Positions 29,595 through 38,631 of a stretch of DNA of 64,000 bases are shown piece by piece. The DNA is taken from positions 144,835 to 208,834 of the forward strand of contig NZ_MJAJ01000006.1 of NCBI RefSeq assembly GCF_001746365.1. Direction: 5' to 3'. A model generated the notes under the pieces. It did not search any database. It saw nothing but the letters and a program-made list of their open reading frames with translations, and was not told where the DNA came from. Each line of letters begins with the position of its first letter. Within the stretch, counting starts at the first letter, position 1. Source of the stretch: Streptomyces sp. LUP30. Its GTDB lineage: Bacteria; Actinomycetota; Actinomycetes; Streptomycetales; Streptomycetaceae. A program made the translations under genes and the position numbers.

Positions 29595-30518
29595 ATGACC
29601 GTCATGACGACGCAGACAGCACCGGCGGTCGGGTTCGACCAGGTGAGCAAGAGCTTCGGGAACGTACGGGCCGTGGACGGCCTGACGCTCTCGCTGCGCC
29701 CGGGGGAGACCGTGGCGCTGCTGGGACCCAACGGGGCGGGCAAGTCCACCACCCTCGACCTGCTCCTCGGTCTCAAGCAGCCCGACAGCGGCGCGGTCCG
29801 CGTCTTCGGGGTCACCGCGCGCGAGGCGATCGTCGCCGGCCGGGTGGGAGCGATGCTGCAGAGCGGCGGACTGATGGACGAGGTCACCGTCGCCGAGATC
29901 GTCGGCCTCGCCTGCGCCCTGCACCCCAAGCCGTACAAGGCCTCCGAGGTGATGGCCCGCGCGGGCATCACGCAGATCGCCTCCCGCAAGGTGAACAAGC
30001 TCTCCGGCGGCCAGGCCCAGCGCGTCCGGTTCGCCCTCGCCACCGCCGGCGACAGCGACCTGATCGTCCTGGACGAGCCGACCACCGGCATGGACGTCAC
30101 CGCCCGTCAGGCCTTCTGGGCCACCATGCGAGAGCAGGCCGACCAGGGCCGTACCGTCCTGTTCGCCACGCACTACCTGGAGGAGGCCGACGCCATAGCC
30201 GACCGGGTGCTGGTCCTGCACCGGGGCCGGCTGCTGGCCGACGGCACGGCGGCCGAGATCAAAGCGAAGGCGGGCGCGCGGCGGATCGCCTTCGACCTGG
30301 AGGGCGAGATCGACGAACGGGCCCTGCGCGAGCTGCCCTTCCTCACGGTCCTCGACGTGTCCGGGCACACCGTGCGCATCCAGTCCGCCGACGCCGACGC
30401 CACCGTCCACGCGCTGTACGGGCTCGGCCTCTACCCCCGCAACCTCGAAGTCGCCGGGCTCGGTCTCGAGCAGGCCTTCGTCGCCATCACCGCCGCCGAG
30501 GAGGCGAAGACCAAGTGA
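29595..30518 (+). CDS. ABC transporter ATP-binding protein (drug/lipid exporter type)
   Basis: This 307-aa ATPase of the DrrA/CcmA class has Walker A GPNGAGKST, Q-loop MLQSGG, signature LSGGQAQR, Walker B LIVLDEPTTGMD and His-switch ATHYLEEAD. The C-terminal extension is typical of exporters (EAEIKAKAGARRIAFDLEGE-like). ATG 29595 and ATG 29604 are both possible; neither has a good ribosome site. It overlaps the permease gene by 4 nt (GTGA). The operon of ATPase, permease, kinase and regulator is a common actinobacterial module for sensing and exporting membrane-active compounds. Confidence 0.92.
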   Translation: MTVMTTQTAPAVGFDQVSKSFGNVRAVDGLTLSLRPGETVALLGPNGAGKSTTLDLLLGLKQPDSGAVRVFGVTAREAIVAGRVGAMLQSGGLMDEVTVAEIVGLACALHPKPYKASEVMARAGITQIASRKVNKLSGGQAQRVRFALATAGDSDLIVLDEPTTGMDVTARQAFWATMREQADQGRTVLFATHYLEEADAIADRVLVLHRGRLLADGTAAEIKAKAGARRIAFDLEGEIDERALRELPFLTVLDVSGHTVRIQSADADATVHALYGLGLYPRNLEVAGLGLEQAFVAITAAEEAKTK

Positions 30519-31255
30519 ACAGCCTGATCAAGCTGGAGCTCGCCCGCGCCCTGCGCAACCGCAAGTTCCTGTTCTTCTCCGTGATCTATCCCTCGGTGCT
30601 GTTCCTGCTGATCTCCAGCACCTCCGACACCACCACGAAGGTCGACGGGACGGGCCTGACCCTGCCGACGTACATGATGGTCTCGATGGCCTCCTTCGGC
30701 GCTCTCACGGCCGTCCTGATGGGCAACAGCGAGCGCATCGCCAAGGAACGAGAGAGCGGCTGGGTACGGCAGCTGCGGCTGACCACGCTCCCGGGCCGCG
30801 GATACGTCCTCGCCAAGACCGCCAGCGCGGCCGTGGTCAGTCTCCCGTCCATCGTCGTGGTGTTCGTCTGCGCCGCGGCCCTGAAGGACGTCCGGCTGGA
30901 CGCCTGGCAGTGGGCCGCCCTCACGGCCGCGATCTGGGCCGGCAGCCTCGTCTTCGCCGCCCTGGGGGTCGCGATCGGCTACCTCGCCGACGGGGACGCC
31001 GTCCGCCCGATCACGATGATCACCTACTTCGGGCTGTCGATCCTCGGCGGCCTGTGGTGGCCCACGGCCACCTTCCCGGGCTGGCTGCGGGACATAGCCG
31101 AGTGGGCTCCCACCCACGCGTACGCTGCCCTGGGGCAGGCGATCGAACAGAGCCAGGCCCCGCACGCCAAGGACATCGCCATCCTGGTCGCCTTCTTCGC
31201 CCTGTTCACGGGCGGTGCGGCCTGGCTGTACCGGAAGGACACGCTGAAGGCGTGA
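30515..31255 (+). CDS. ABC-2 type transporter permease
   Basis: This 246-aa protein has about six TM helices with the ABC-2 layout: FLFFSVIYPSVLFLLIS, the MMVSMASFGALTAVL helix, an amphipathic ERESGWVRQLRLTTL segment typical of DrrB-like exporters, and three further helices. It would dimerise and couple to the upstream ATPase to export a hydrophobic substrate. A GTG start overlaps the ATPase stop (GTGA), and its own stop overlaps the kinase start in the same way. Confidence 0.92.
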   Translation: MNSLIKLELARALRNRKFLFFSVIYPSVLFLLISSTSDTTTKVDGTGLTLPTYMMVSMASFGALTAVLMGNSERIAKERESGWVRQLRLTTLPGRGYVLAKTASAAVVSLPSIVVVFVCAAALKDVRLDAWQWAALTAAIWAGSLVFAALGVAIGYLADGDAVRPITMITYFGLSILGGLWWPTATFPGWLRDIAEWAPTHAYAALGQAIEQSQAPHAKDIAILVAFFALFTGGAAWLYRKDTLKA

Positions 31256-32457
31256 GCGTCATGACGCAGGACCAGTCGAACGAGTCCCGGCGGGAGCCCC
31301 GGATCCTGCCGGGCATGCCGGCCCGTGACCAGCGCGAGCTGTGGCGCCGCAAGCTGCTCTGGATCGGCGTCTGGCTGGTGTTCCTCAGCTCGCCGGTGCA
31401 CGACCTCGTCGCCGGGAACCACACCACCGGCGCGACCGTGGCCGGCTGGCTGGGTCTCGCGGTGTTCGTGGGCGTCTATCTCGCCCTGCTGTTCCGGAAC
31501 ATGGGGGACGCGCCCTTCGTCTCCACGCTGGTCGCCGCCCTCATCGGCTCCATGGCGGTGCTCGCCACCGTCCTGGGCCTCACCATGGGGTCCGCCTGGC
31601 TGGGCCTGTACTGCTACGTCTCGGTGGCCTGCGGGAGCGCGCTCCCGATGCGGGCGGCGTTCTGGACGATCCCGGGCACGGGCGCGGTCATGCTCCTCGT
31701 CGGTCTGCGCTCCGACGAGGAGGAGGCGCTCAACCTCCTGCTGCTGGTCCTGCTCATCGGGTTCGCGATGACGGGCGTGAGCCAACTGGTCCGCACGACG
31801 GTGGAGTTGCGCAAGGCCCGCGCGACGGTCGCCCAACTGGCCGCCAACGAGGAGCGGCTGCGGCTGGCCAGGGACCTGCACGACCTGCTCGGCCACTCGC
31901 TGTCCCTCATCACGCTCAAGAGCGAGCTGGCCGGCCGGATGCTCCCCGACCACCCCGGCAAGGCCGCCCAGCAGGTCGCCGACATCGAACAGGTCAGCCG
32001 ACAGGCCCTGGTGGACGTCCGCGAGGCCGTCACCGGCTACCGGCGTCCCCGGCTTGCATCCGAACTGGCCGGCGCGGAGGTCGCGTTGACGGCGGCCGGC
32101 GTCGTCGCCGCGATACCCGCGGAACCGGACCTGGAGGGCGTCCCCGAGGAGAGCGAGTCCGCGCTGGCCTGGGCGCTGCGCGAGGCGATCACCAACGTCG
32201 TACGGCACAGCGGCGCGACCCGCTGCACGGTGGACGTCGTACGGCGTCAGACCCTCGACGGCCCGGTCGTCGAACTCTCCGTCGAGGACGACGGCTCCGG
32301 CGGCTCCGGCAAGGGCCCCGGCAACGGTCTCACCGGCCTGACCGAACGGCTGGAGAAGGCGAGCGGCACCCTGGACGCGGACCGCCTGAAGAAGGGCTTC
32401 CGGCTGACCGCCCGGGTCCCGGCCGGCCCGGCGTCCGACATAGGATCCCGCTCATGA
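31252..32457 (+). CDS. Sensor histidine kinase, HisKA_3 (DesK/NarX-like) family
   Basis: This 401-aa kinase has about six N-terminal TM helices (residues about 30-185) and no large extracellular domain, so it probably senses the membrane or works with the ABC transporter. The dimerisation/phosphoacceptor motif ARDLHDLLGHSLS puts the phosphorylated His near residue 210. The ATPase domain shows the N-box ALREAITNVVRHSGA and G-box EDDGSGG and GNGLTGL. A GTG start at 31252 overlaps the permease stop; ATG 31261 is an alternative. It is coupled to the response regulator by an ATGA overlap. Confidence 0.93.
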   Translation: MSVMTQDQSNESRREPRILPGMPARDQRELWRRKLLWIGVWLVFLSSPVHDLVAGNHTTGATVAGWLGLAVFVGVYLALLFRNMGDAPFVSTLVAALIGSMAVLATVLGLTMGSAWLGLYCYVSVACGSALPMRAAFWTIPGTGAVMLLVGLRSDEEEALNLLLLVLLIGFAMTGVSQLVRTTVELRKARATVAQLAANEERLRLARDLHDLLGHSLSLITLKSELAGRMLPDHPGKAAQQVADIEQVSRQALVDVREAVTGYRRPRLASELAGAEVALTAAGVVAAIPAEPDLEGVPEESESALAWALREAITNVVRHSGATRCTVDVVRRQTLDGPVVELSVEDDGSGGSGKGPGNGLTGLTERLEKASGTLDADRLKKGFRLTARVPAGPASDIGSRS

Positions 32458-33071
32458 GTGGTGGCACGATCAAGGTCCTGCTGGCCGAGGACCAGTCGAT
32501 GGTCCGCGAGGCCCTGGCGGCCCTGCTCGGCCTGGAGGACGACATCGAGGTGGTCGCCCAGGTGGCGCGGGGCGACGAGGTCCTCGCGGCCGCCCGCGCC
32601 CACGACGTCGACGTGGCCCTCCTCGACATCGAGATGCCGGGCGCGACGGGCATCGAGGCCGCGACCCAACTCCACCGCGAACTGCCGCGGTTGAAGCTGG
32701 TCGTGCTCACCACCTTCGGCCGCCCCGGCTATCTGCGCAGCGCGATGGAGGCGGGCGCGGACGCGTTCCTGGTCAAGGACGCCCCGGCCGCCCAGCTCGC
32801 CCAGGCGGTCCGCAAGGTCCTCGCGGGCGAACGGGTCATCGATCCCACGCTCGCGGCGGCGGCCCTGGCGGAGGGCGCCAACCCCCTGACCGACCGTGAG
32901 CGGGAGGTCCTGCGGGCGGCGGCCGACGGCTCGACCAACGCGGAACTCGCCGTCGACCTGCACTTGTCCCAGGGCACGGTCCGCAACTACCTGTCGACGG
33001 CCATACAGAAACTCGCGGTGCGCAACCGGGCGGAGGCGGTCCGCACCGCCAGGGAGAAGGGCTGGCTGTGA
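32454..33071 (+). CDS. LuxR/NarL-family response regulator
   Basis: This 205-aa regulator has a receiver domain (about residues 6-120) with acidic pocket AEDQ, phosphoacceptor Asp58 in LLDIEMPG, switch Thr in LTTFG and Lys in FLVKDAP. A C-terminal LuxR HTH follows: LTDREREVLRAAADGSTNAELAVDLHLSQGTVRNYLS. It is the partner of the upstream kinase. The palindrome at 29521-29552 heading the operon is the best candidate for its binding site (inference). It is the last gene of the four-gene operon. Confidence 0.94.
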   Translation: MSGGTIKVLLAEDQSMVREALAALLGLEDDIEVVAQVARGDEVLAAARAHDVDVALLDIEMPGATGIEAATQLHRELPRLKLVVLTTFGRPGYLRSAMEAGADAFLVKDAPAAQLAQAVRKVLAGERVIDPTLAAAALAEGANPLTDREREVLRAAADGSTNAELAVDLHLSQGTVRNYLSTAIQKLAVRNRAEAVRTAREKGWL

Positions 33072-33105
33072 GGCCCGAGCCGCGGCCGGCGTGACCGGCG
33101 GGGTC

Positions 33106-33960
33106 TCAGTTCAACAGGGCCCGCGCGGCGAACGCCTCCTTGCGCACCCGCTCCGCCGTCGCCTCGTCCACGACCTCCACCAGCGACGCGTACTCCTCCA
33201 ACTCGACGGCCCCGCCGACGAAGTCGCCCCGCTGGACCATCAACTGCCCCTTCTCGTAGCGCAGTCGCGCCGGATGCGAGGGCACGGCCAGCCCCAGTTC
33301 CACGGCCCACAACGCGACGTCCGACCGCTCCGGACGGGCCGCGGCCCACGAGCGGATGTTGTTCAGGATCCGCATCACCACGTCCAGCGGCTCCGCCGGT
33401 TCCCGCATCGACGGCTCCAGCCGCGCCCCCGTCGCCCCGGTGACCAGCTGCTCCGCATCGCCGCCGCTCAGCACGCGGCCGCCGTCGAAGGGGTCGACGA
33501 GCACCTGGTGCCCGATGTCCCCGGGCGGCCCGAACCCCACCACGAAGTGCCCCGGCAGCGCGACCCCGTACACCGGGGCCCCGGCCCGCCGCGCGACCTC
33601 CACCCACACCACGGACAGCAGGATCGGCAGCCCCCGCCGCCGCGTCAGCACGGAGTGCAGCAGCGACGACTCCAGCCGGTCGTAGTCCGGGGCCGACCCG
33701 CCGAAGCCGTACCGCTCGCCGAGCAGCTCCCGCAGCGCCACGGCCCACGCGTGCGGTCCGCCGGGCCGGAAGGGCAGCTGCCCCGCCAGCCGGTCCAGCT
33801 CGATCTGAGCGGCGTCCAGACCGGCCTCGTCCAGCCGCGGATCAGCCGCCGCGCCGATCAGCAGACACAGCAGGGCCAGATCGGGCCGCTCGGCCCGCGC
33901 CTCCTCGGCGAACCGCCGCCGCACCTCCGCGCGGTCGATCCCGCTCCCGGCCTCGCTCAC
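33106..33960 (-). CDS. SirB1-like transglutaminase-fold / TPR protein
   Basis: This 284-aa protein matches the SirB1 family (transglutaminase-like core plus helical tail): SLLHSVLTRRRGLPILLSVVWVEVARRAGAPVYGVALPGHFVVGF, then VDPFDGGRVLS and C-terminal TPR-like helices. The canonical catalytic Cys is not evident in the region where transglutaminases have it, so enzymatic activity is uncertain. A GTG start at 33958-33960 overlaps the stop of the upstream GNAT gene (GTGA), indicating an operon. Confidence 0.85.
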   Translation of the reverse strand: MSEAGSGIDRAEVRRRFAEEARAERPDLALLCLLIGAAADPRLDEAGLDAAQIELDRLAGQLPFRPGGPHAWAVALRELLGERYGFGGSAPDYDRLESSLLHSVLTRRRGLPILLSVVWVEVARRAGAPVYGVALPGHFVVGFGPPGDIGHQVLVDPFDGGRVLSGGDAEQLVTGATGARLEPSMREPAEPLDVVMRILNNIRSWAAARPERSDVALWAVELGLAVPSHPARLRYEKGQLMVQRGDFVGGAVELEEYASLVEVVDEATAERVRKEAFAARALLN

Positions 33961-35012
33961 GACGCCCCTGCCGAGGACTCCCGCGACGGCTCCCGGTAGT
34001 GGTGGTAGGCGTGATGCGCGGCGAAGCCCATCCCGGCGTACAGCGTCCGCGCGCCCGTGTTCTCCTCCTCCACCTGCAGCCAGGCCGCCGAGGCTCCCTC
34101 CGCCAGCGCCTGCCGGGCCAGCGCGGCCATCACGGTCGTGGCGAGGCCCTCGCGCCGCCGCGCCGGATCGACCTCGACGGCGGCGAACCCGGCCCACCGC
34201 CCGTCCACGACGCACCGCCCGATCGCGGTCGGCGGCCCGCCGTCCGGTCCGGGCACGGACGCGAACCACACCGACGGCCCGTCCCCGCTCCCGGCTCCGC
34301 CCGAGCCGGGAGACCCGCCGCCCAGCACCTTGAGGGCCGCCTCGCCGACCCCCTTGCGCTGATACCGCGCCAGCCACGCCCGGTCGGCCTCCCGGGCCAG
34401 CACCACGCCCGTGGCCTCCGCCCGGTCGGCGACCGGCGCCAGCGCCCCGATCCACAGCTGAGCCGTCACCTCACGCACCCAGCCGCGCTCCTCCAGCCGG
34501 GCGCTCAGCAGCTCCTCCGCGCCCTCGGCCCCCGTCGCCGTCTGCACATAGGCGGGCAGCCCGCGCCGGCCGTACCAGCCCCGTACGACGTCCAGGGCCG
34601 CGTCGAGCGGCATCCCGGGGTCGCCGAGCGGCAGCACCGAGTTGGCCCGGCGGGTGAAGCCCGCGGCGGCCCGCAGCTCCCATGCGCCGAGCCGCTCGCT
34701 CTCCACGGGACGCCACGCCCGCGCGGCGACCCGGGCGAGCTCCGCGTAGGAGGCGGCGGGCCCGCGCCGGCGGGCGGGGGCGGGCGGCACGACCTTCCCC
34801 GCGACCAGCGAGGAGACGTCAACACGGACGCTTTCGCCGCTCTTCCGTGTGATCACGAGCACATCGTCGTCCCATGATGTGAGAACACCTACCGTGTCGG
34901 TGAATTTGTCCCCCATGGACGCGGCACCGCTCAAGCACCGGACGGAGACACGTTTGCCCACGTCAGCGGCGGTGATACGGACCTCCATGCGTCCGGCGGC
35001 CGAGATTTCCAC
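33957..35012 (-). CDS. GNAT family N-acetyltransferase with N-terminal SH3-like domain
   Basis: This 351-aa protein has an N-terminal beta-rich domain (about residues 8-70, GKRVSVRCLSG ... SVRVDVSSLVAGKVVP), a linker and a C-terminal GNAT domain. The acetyl-CoA loop is RRREGLATTVMAAL, followed by ENTGARTLYAGMGF. Substrate is unknown. The start is uncertain: GTG at 35010-35012 lies about 12 nt after AGGAGGGG on the minus strand and is chosen; ATG at 34986-34988 (MEVRITAADVG) would give a protein 8 residues shorter. It is the first gene of a two-gene operon with the SirB1-like gene and is divergent from fdxA. Confidence 0.85.
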   Translation of the reverse strand: MEISAAGRMEVRITAADVGKRVSVRCLSGAASMGDKFTDTVGVLTSWDDDVLVITRKSGESVRVDVSSLVAGKVVPPAPARRRGPAASYAELARVAARAWRPVESERLGAWELRAAAGFTRRANSVLPLGDPGMPLDAALDVVRGWYGRRGLPAYVQTATGAEGAEELLSARLEERGWVREVTAQLWIGALAPVADRAEATGVVLAREADRAWLARYQRKGVGEAALKVLGGGSPGSGGAGSGDGPSVWFASVPGPDGGPPTAIGRCVVDGRWAGFAAVEVDPARRREGLATTVMAALARQALAEGASAAWLQVEEENTGARTLYAGMGFAAHHAYHHYREPSRESSAGAS

Positions 35013-35152
35013 AGGTCGGTTCACCCCTCCTGTTCGGATCATGCCCAAGAACGGAGATACTAGGGGCGGGCATCGACGACGCCGCGCTCCCGCGCGCCAG
35101 GCGGCGGAGCCTGAGGAGGCCCGCCGGCGCCCTATCGAGGAGGAACGACAGC

Positions 35153-35476
35153 GTGACCTACGTCATCGCGCAGCCTTGTGTCGACGTGAAGGACAAGGCC
35201 TGCATCGAAGAGTGCCCGGTCGACTGCATCTACGAGGGCCAGCGGTCCTTGTACATCCACCCGGACGAATGCGTCGACTGCGGTGCCTGTGAGCCGGTCT
35301 GCCCGGTCGAGGCGATCTTCTACGAGGACGACACTCCGGAGGAGTGGAAGGACTACTACAAGGCGAACGTCGAGTTCTTCGACGACCTCGGCTCGCCCGG
35401 CGGCGCCAGCAAGCTGGGTCTGATCGAGCGCGACCACCCCTTCGTCGCCGCGCTGCCGCCGCAGGCGGCCGAGTAA
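35153..35476 (+). CDS. fdxA: 7Fe ferredoxin (3Fe-4S / 4Fe-4S)
   Basis: This 107-aa low-potential electron carrier has Cys at 9, 17, 21 and 25 (first group, with the CxxxxxxxC spacing of a 3Fe-4S site) and CVDCGACEPVC at 40-50, which together bind one 3Fe-4S and one 4Fe-4S cluster. The acidic C-terminal half (YEDDTPEEWKDYYKANVEFF) is typical of actinobacterial FdxA/FdxC. The GTG start is preceded by GAGGAGG. dapC follows after a strong terminator, the same gene order recalled for mycobacteria. Confidence 0.96.
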   Translation: MTYVIAQPCVDVKDKACIEECPVDCIYEGQRSLYIHPDECVDCGACEPVCPVEAIFYEDDTPEEWKDYYKANVEFFDDLGSPGGASKLGLIERDHPFVAALPPQAAE

Positions 35477-35504
35477 TCCGCAGCAGCGGCCCGCACTCCG
35501 TGCC

Positions 35505-35555
35505 GCCTCGGTCCCGTACGGCCTGATCGCGCCGATCGCCGTACGGGACCGAGGC
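35505..35555 (+). terminator. Rho-independent terminator after fdxA
   Basis: GCCTCGGTCCCGTACGGC (35505-35522) pairs perfectly with GCCGTACGGGACCGAGGC (35538-35555), an 18-bp stem followed by GTTTG. It separates fdxA from dapC transcription. Confidence 0.9.
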
Positions 35556-35588
35556 GTTTGCCGTCCGTACGAAAGTGAGCCAGTCACC

Positions 35589-36683
35589 GTGTCCTCCGCA
35601 GTCTCCGACCGTCTTCCCACCTTCCCCTGGGACAAGCTGGAGCCGTACAAGAAGACGGCCGCAGCGCACCCGGACGGCATCGTCGACCTCTCCGTCGGCA
35701 CCCCGGTCGACCCGGTTCCCGACCTGATCCAGAAGGCCCTGATCGACGCTGCGGACTCGCCGGGCTACCCGACCGTCTGGGGCACCCCGGCCCTGCGGGA
35801 CGCGATCACCGGCTGGGTGGAGCGCCGTCTGGGCGCCCGCGAGGTCACCCACCGCCATGTCCTGCCGATCGTCGGCTCCAAGGAGCTGGTGGCCTGGCTC
35901 CCGACCCAGCTCGGGCTCGGCCCCGGCGACCGGGTGGCCTTCCCGCGGCTGGCCTACCCGACGTACGAGGTGGGCGCACGGCTGGCCCGCGCGCGGTACG
36001 AGGTCTACGACGACCCCACGACCCTGGACCCGACCGACCTCAGGCTGCTCTGGCTGAACTCGCCGTCCAACCCCACGGGACGGGTCCTGTCCAAGGCGGA
36101 GCTGACCTCGATCGTCGCCTGGGCGAGGCGTCACGGGGTGCTGGTCTTCTCCGACGAGTGCTACCTGGAGCTGGGCTGGGAGGCGGACCCGGTCTCGGTC
36201 CTCCACCCGGACGTCAACGGCGGCTCGTACGAGGGCGTCGTCGCGGTGCACTCGCTCTCCAAGCGATCGAACCTGGCCGGCTACCGGGCGGCCTTCCTGG
36301 CGGGCGACCCGGCCGTCCTCGGGCCCCTGCTGGAGATCCGCAAGCACGGCGGCATGATGACCTCGGCGCCCACCCAGGCGGCGGTCGTGGCGGCCCTCGG
36401 CGACGACGTCCACGTCCGCGAGCAGCGCGAACGCTACGCGGCCCGCCGCACCCTGCTGCGCGACGCACTGCTGTCCCACGGCTTCCGCATCGAGCACAGC
36501 GAGGCCAGCCTGTACCTCTGGGCGACGCGGGACGAGTCCTGCTGGACCACGGTCGCCGACCTGGCCGCCCGGGGCATCCTGGTGGCCCCCGGCGACTTCT
36601 ACGGCGAGGCGGGCGAGCGGTTCGTGCGCGTGGCCCTCACGGCGACGGACGAGCGGGTGCGAGCGGCCGTGGAGCGCCTGTAG
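35589..36683 (+). CDS. dapC: Succinyldiaminopimelate transaminase
   Basis: This 364-aa class I/II PLP aminotransferase would convert N-succinyl-2-amino-6-ketopimelate to N-succinyl-LL-DAP in lysine and peptidoglycan synthesis. Visible features are SVGTPVDPVP near the N-terminus, NSPSNPTGRVLS, the Asp contact in VFSDECYLELGW, and the Schiff-base Lys225 in HSLSKRSNLAGYR. The GTG start at 35589 has an AAAGTGAG-like site upstream. Its placement after fdxA and near dapE supports DapC over other aminotransferases. Confidence 0.93.
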   Translation: MSSAVSDRLPTFPWDKLEPYKKTAAAHPDGIVDLSVGTPVDPVPDLIQKALIDAADSPGYPTVWGTPALRDAITGWVERRLGAREVTHRHVLPIVGSKELVAWLPTQLGLGPGDRVAFPRLAYPTYEVGARLARARYEVYDDPTTLDPTDLRLLWLNSPSNPTGRVLSKAELTSIVAWARRHGVLVFSDECYLELGWEADPVSVLHPDVNGGSYEGVVAVHSLSKRSNLAGYRAAFLAGDPAVLGPLLEIRKHGGMMTSAPTQAAVVAALGDDVHVREQRERYAARRTLLRDALLSHGFRIEHSEASLYLWATRDESCWTTVADLAARGILVAPGDFYGEAGERFVRVALTATDERVRAAVERL

Positions 36684-36697
36684 CCGTTTCCCGCGAA

Positions 36698-36735
36698 GCG
36701 ACGGGGCCCGGGGGCGAACCCCCGGGCCCCGTCGC
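36698..36735. terminator. Bidirectional terminator between dapC and the secreted-protein gene
   Basis: GCGACGGGGCCCGGGGG (36698-36714) pairs with CCCCCGGGCCCCGTCGC (36719-36735) around a CGAA tetraloop, a perfect 17-bp stem between convergent genes. Confidence 0.9.
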
Positions 36736-36758
36736 AGCTCACGCGGTCGGGCCGGGCA

Positions 36759-37208
36759 CTAGCCGAGCGGCAGGCTCTTCACCGGCAGCGTCTGCGCGCC
36801 GGGCAGCCCGCCCTTGGTGAGGGAGTCGGTCGGCAGCCCGCCCTTCGTGGCGGTCGACGCGGTGTCCCCGAGGAGGTCCCCGGCGGAGCCCGCCGCCTCG
36901 CCGGCCGTCTTCTGCGCCGCCGGCGCCGCCTTCTGCACGGCCTTGCCGCCGGTCTTGCCCGCGGCCGGGACCGCCTTCTGCACGGTCTTGCCGCCGGCCT
37001 CACCCGCGAGTCCGGTCACGTTCTGCGCCGCGCCGTCGACCGTGTTGCCGACGCTCGCCCCGTCCAGGGCGGTCAGCCCGCCGAGGTTCGGAGCGGCGGG
37101 AAGGCTGGGGGCCGCACTGGCGGAGCCGGCCACACCGACCCCGGCGGCCGCTCCTGCAGCGACGAGCAGCGCGGCACGGGCGATCCGGCGGGTCAGGGGG
37201 AGAGACAT
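36759..37208 (-). CDS. Small secreted Ala/Gly/Lys-rich protein
   Basis: This 149-aa protein has a classical signal peptide (MSLPLTRRIARAALLVAAG..., cleavage after SASA near residue 32). The mature part is low-complexity with imperfect repeats of GGKTVQKAVPAAGKT / GGKAVQKAAPAAQKT and later TKGGLPTDSL / TKGGLPGAQTL. No enzymatic motif is seen. It resembles small secreted proteins common in Streptomyces whose function is unknown. The ATG at 37206-37208 follows AAGGAG. Confidence 0.85.
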   Translation of the reverse strand: MSLPLTRRIARAALLVAAGAAAGVGVAGSASAAPSLPAAPNLGGLTALDGASVGNTVDGAAQNVTGLAGEAGGKTVQKAVPAAGKTGGKAVQKAAPAAQKTAGEAAGSAGDLLGDTASTATKGGLPTDSLTKGGLPGAQTLPVKSLPLG

Positions 37209-37520
37209 GATGCTCCTTCGACGGGAGAGAACAAGGACTGTCTGTGACTGCTGTGACTGTCTGTCTGTCCGGGCCCGGACGCAGTGACTACCGCTCGGAG
37301 CCCGCGAAGGTTGCGCACGGCCGACGTAAAGAGTTGGCAATGCGTCGCATTATCGGCTGCGGATAAAAACGGGCAAAGACCGCCCGATGTGAAAGTCCGC
37401 CAAACCGGTGCGGCCCTTTGTCCTCAAGGGATTCCCGGCCTGCGGGGGTGACGGCGCGAAAACCTGAGCACCCGGCCGTACGAACCCCCCGCACACGACC
37501 CGGACGGGTGAAGACCCGTA
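37209..37520. other. Intergenic region upstream of the secreted-protein gene
   Basis: This 312-bp region separates two co-directional minus-strand genes. Next to the downstream gene it has short CTGT/GACTGT iterations (about 37235-37270). Around 37335-37400 it is relatively AT-rich (ATTATCGG, GGATAAAAACGGG), probably the promoter region of the secreted-protein gene. No further gene or clear terminator is seen. Confidence 0.4.
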
Positions 37521-38537
37521 CTACTGCTCGGTGACGATCCGCACGCTGTCCGCCCCGCCGCCCGCCGCCGAACCCCCGGCGGCCTCCGCGCTGGTGGAAC
37601 CGGTCGCCCGCCACCGGCTGTCGGTGTTCCCGGAGACCCACTCCCGGCCCGCGTACGCGACGCGCTCGATCCGCAGCGCCGAGGCGTTGGCCACCGCCCA
37701 GTGGGCCAGCTGCCAACCGCGCTCGCCGACGCTGCGCCCGCCCGCGGTGGTGTCCTCGGACACGGGCAGCGTCAGGACCCGCCCGGAGGTCTCGGCGAGG
37801 GGGACCCCGGCGGCGGCCGACGAGGTCTTCCGCGCGCCCGCGCCCGCGCCGGTCTGCGAGCCGGTCTTCGCGCCCTCCTGCCGCAGCGTGCCGCGCCCGA
37901 AGTCACGGGTCAACGCCGCCCGCACCGCCGCCGGTCCGGTGGCCGCCGTGGCCCGCGAGCGGCCGTCACAGGTGAGCGTCGCCGCCGAGGTCCCGGTCAG
38001 CGCGGCGGCCAGCAGCACGGCGTCCTGCTCGTGCTTGGCGTACGCCTCCGGGTACCCGCTGCGCTGCACGCGCTGCGCGGCGACCGTCAGCGGGAGCTCG
38101 GCGTAGTCGTGGACCTTGGCGAGGTGCTTGTAGAAGACGTCCGCCGCGTACGCCGGGTCCGTGACCTGCTGCTCGGTGCCCCAGCCCTGCGAGGGCCGCT
38201 GCTGGAACAGGCCGAGCGAGTCACGGTCGCCATGGGCGAGGTTGCGCAGACCCGACTCCTGGATTGCGGTCGCGAGAGCGATGGCCACGGCCCGCTCGGG
38301 CATGGCCCGGTCGGTGCCGACGGCGGCGATCGTGGCCGCGTTCACCGCCTGCTCCGGCGAGAACTCGTACGTCGCCCCGCCGGCGTCGCCGGAGACGACC
38401 CGGCAGCCGGGATCTCCCGTCCCGCCGGAGACGTACTGGACCACGGCGTAACCCGCGACGGCGGACAGGACCACGCAGGCCGCCCCGAAACGGAGGAGGC
38501 GGCCGCGGCGCTTGGGGGAAGGCGACGGCTCTGGCAC
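37521..38537 (-). CDS. Membrane-anchored lysozyme-like / transglycosylase-fold protein
   Basis: This 338-aa protein has a basic N-terminus, one TM segment (FGAACVVLSAVAGYAVVQYV, about residues 19-38) and an extracytoplasmic region. The block AVAIALATAIQESGLRN ... GDRDSLGLFQQRPSQGWG resembles the catalytic-Glu region of goose-type/SLT lysozymes, with Glu in QESG. The C-terminal third is Gly/Ala/Ser-rich. Homologues are sometimes labelled heavy metal transporter, which the sequence does not support. The GTG start at 38535-38537 is the only start near the TM segment. It is divergent from dapE. Confidence 0.78.
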   Translation of the reverse strand: MPEPSPSPKRRGRLLRFGAACVVLSAVAGYAVVQYVSGGTGDPGCRVVSGDAGGATYEFSPEQAVNAATIAAVGTDRAMPERAVAIALATAIQESGLRNLAHGDRDSLGLFQQRPSQGWGTEQQVTDPAYAADVFYKHLAKVHDYAELPLTVAAQRVQRSGYPEAYAKHEQDAVLLAAALTGTSAATLTCDGRSRATAATGPAAVRAALTRDFGRGTLRQEGAKTGSQTGAGAGARKTSSAAAGVPLAETSGRVLTLPVSEDTTAGGRSVGERGWQLAHWAVANASALRIERVAYAGREWVSGNTDSRWRATGSTSAEAAGGSAAGGGADSVRIVTEQ

Positions 38538-38618
38538 GCGTACAAGGTACTGGAGAGTACGCAGGAGCAGGAGGGGTGTGCGCACGGGCGGGGAAGAGGG
38601 GGCGCTCGACAGGCGCGT

Positions 38619-38624
38619 TAGGGT
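38619..38624 (+). promoter_or_regulatory. -10 box for a leaderless dapE transcript
   Basis: TAGGGT ends exactly 7 nt before the dapE ATG, the same hexamer and spacing as at mshB. No ribosome-binding site is present between them. Confidence 0.5.
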
Positions 38625-38631
38625 CGACCGC

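Noticed and set aside
37521..38537. Heavy-metal transporter annotation for the lysozyme-like protein
   Set aside because: It has only one TM helix, no metal-binding motif, and a QESG/LFQQRPSQGWG block typical of lysozyme-like folds.
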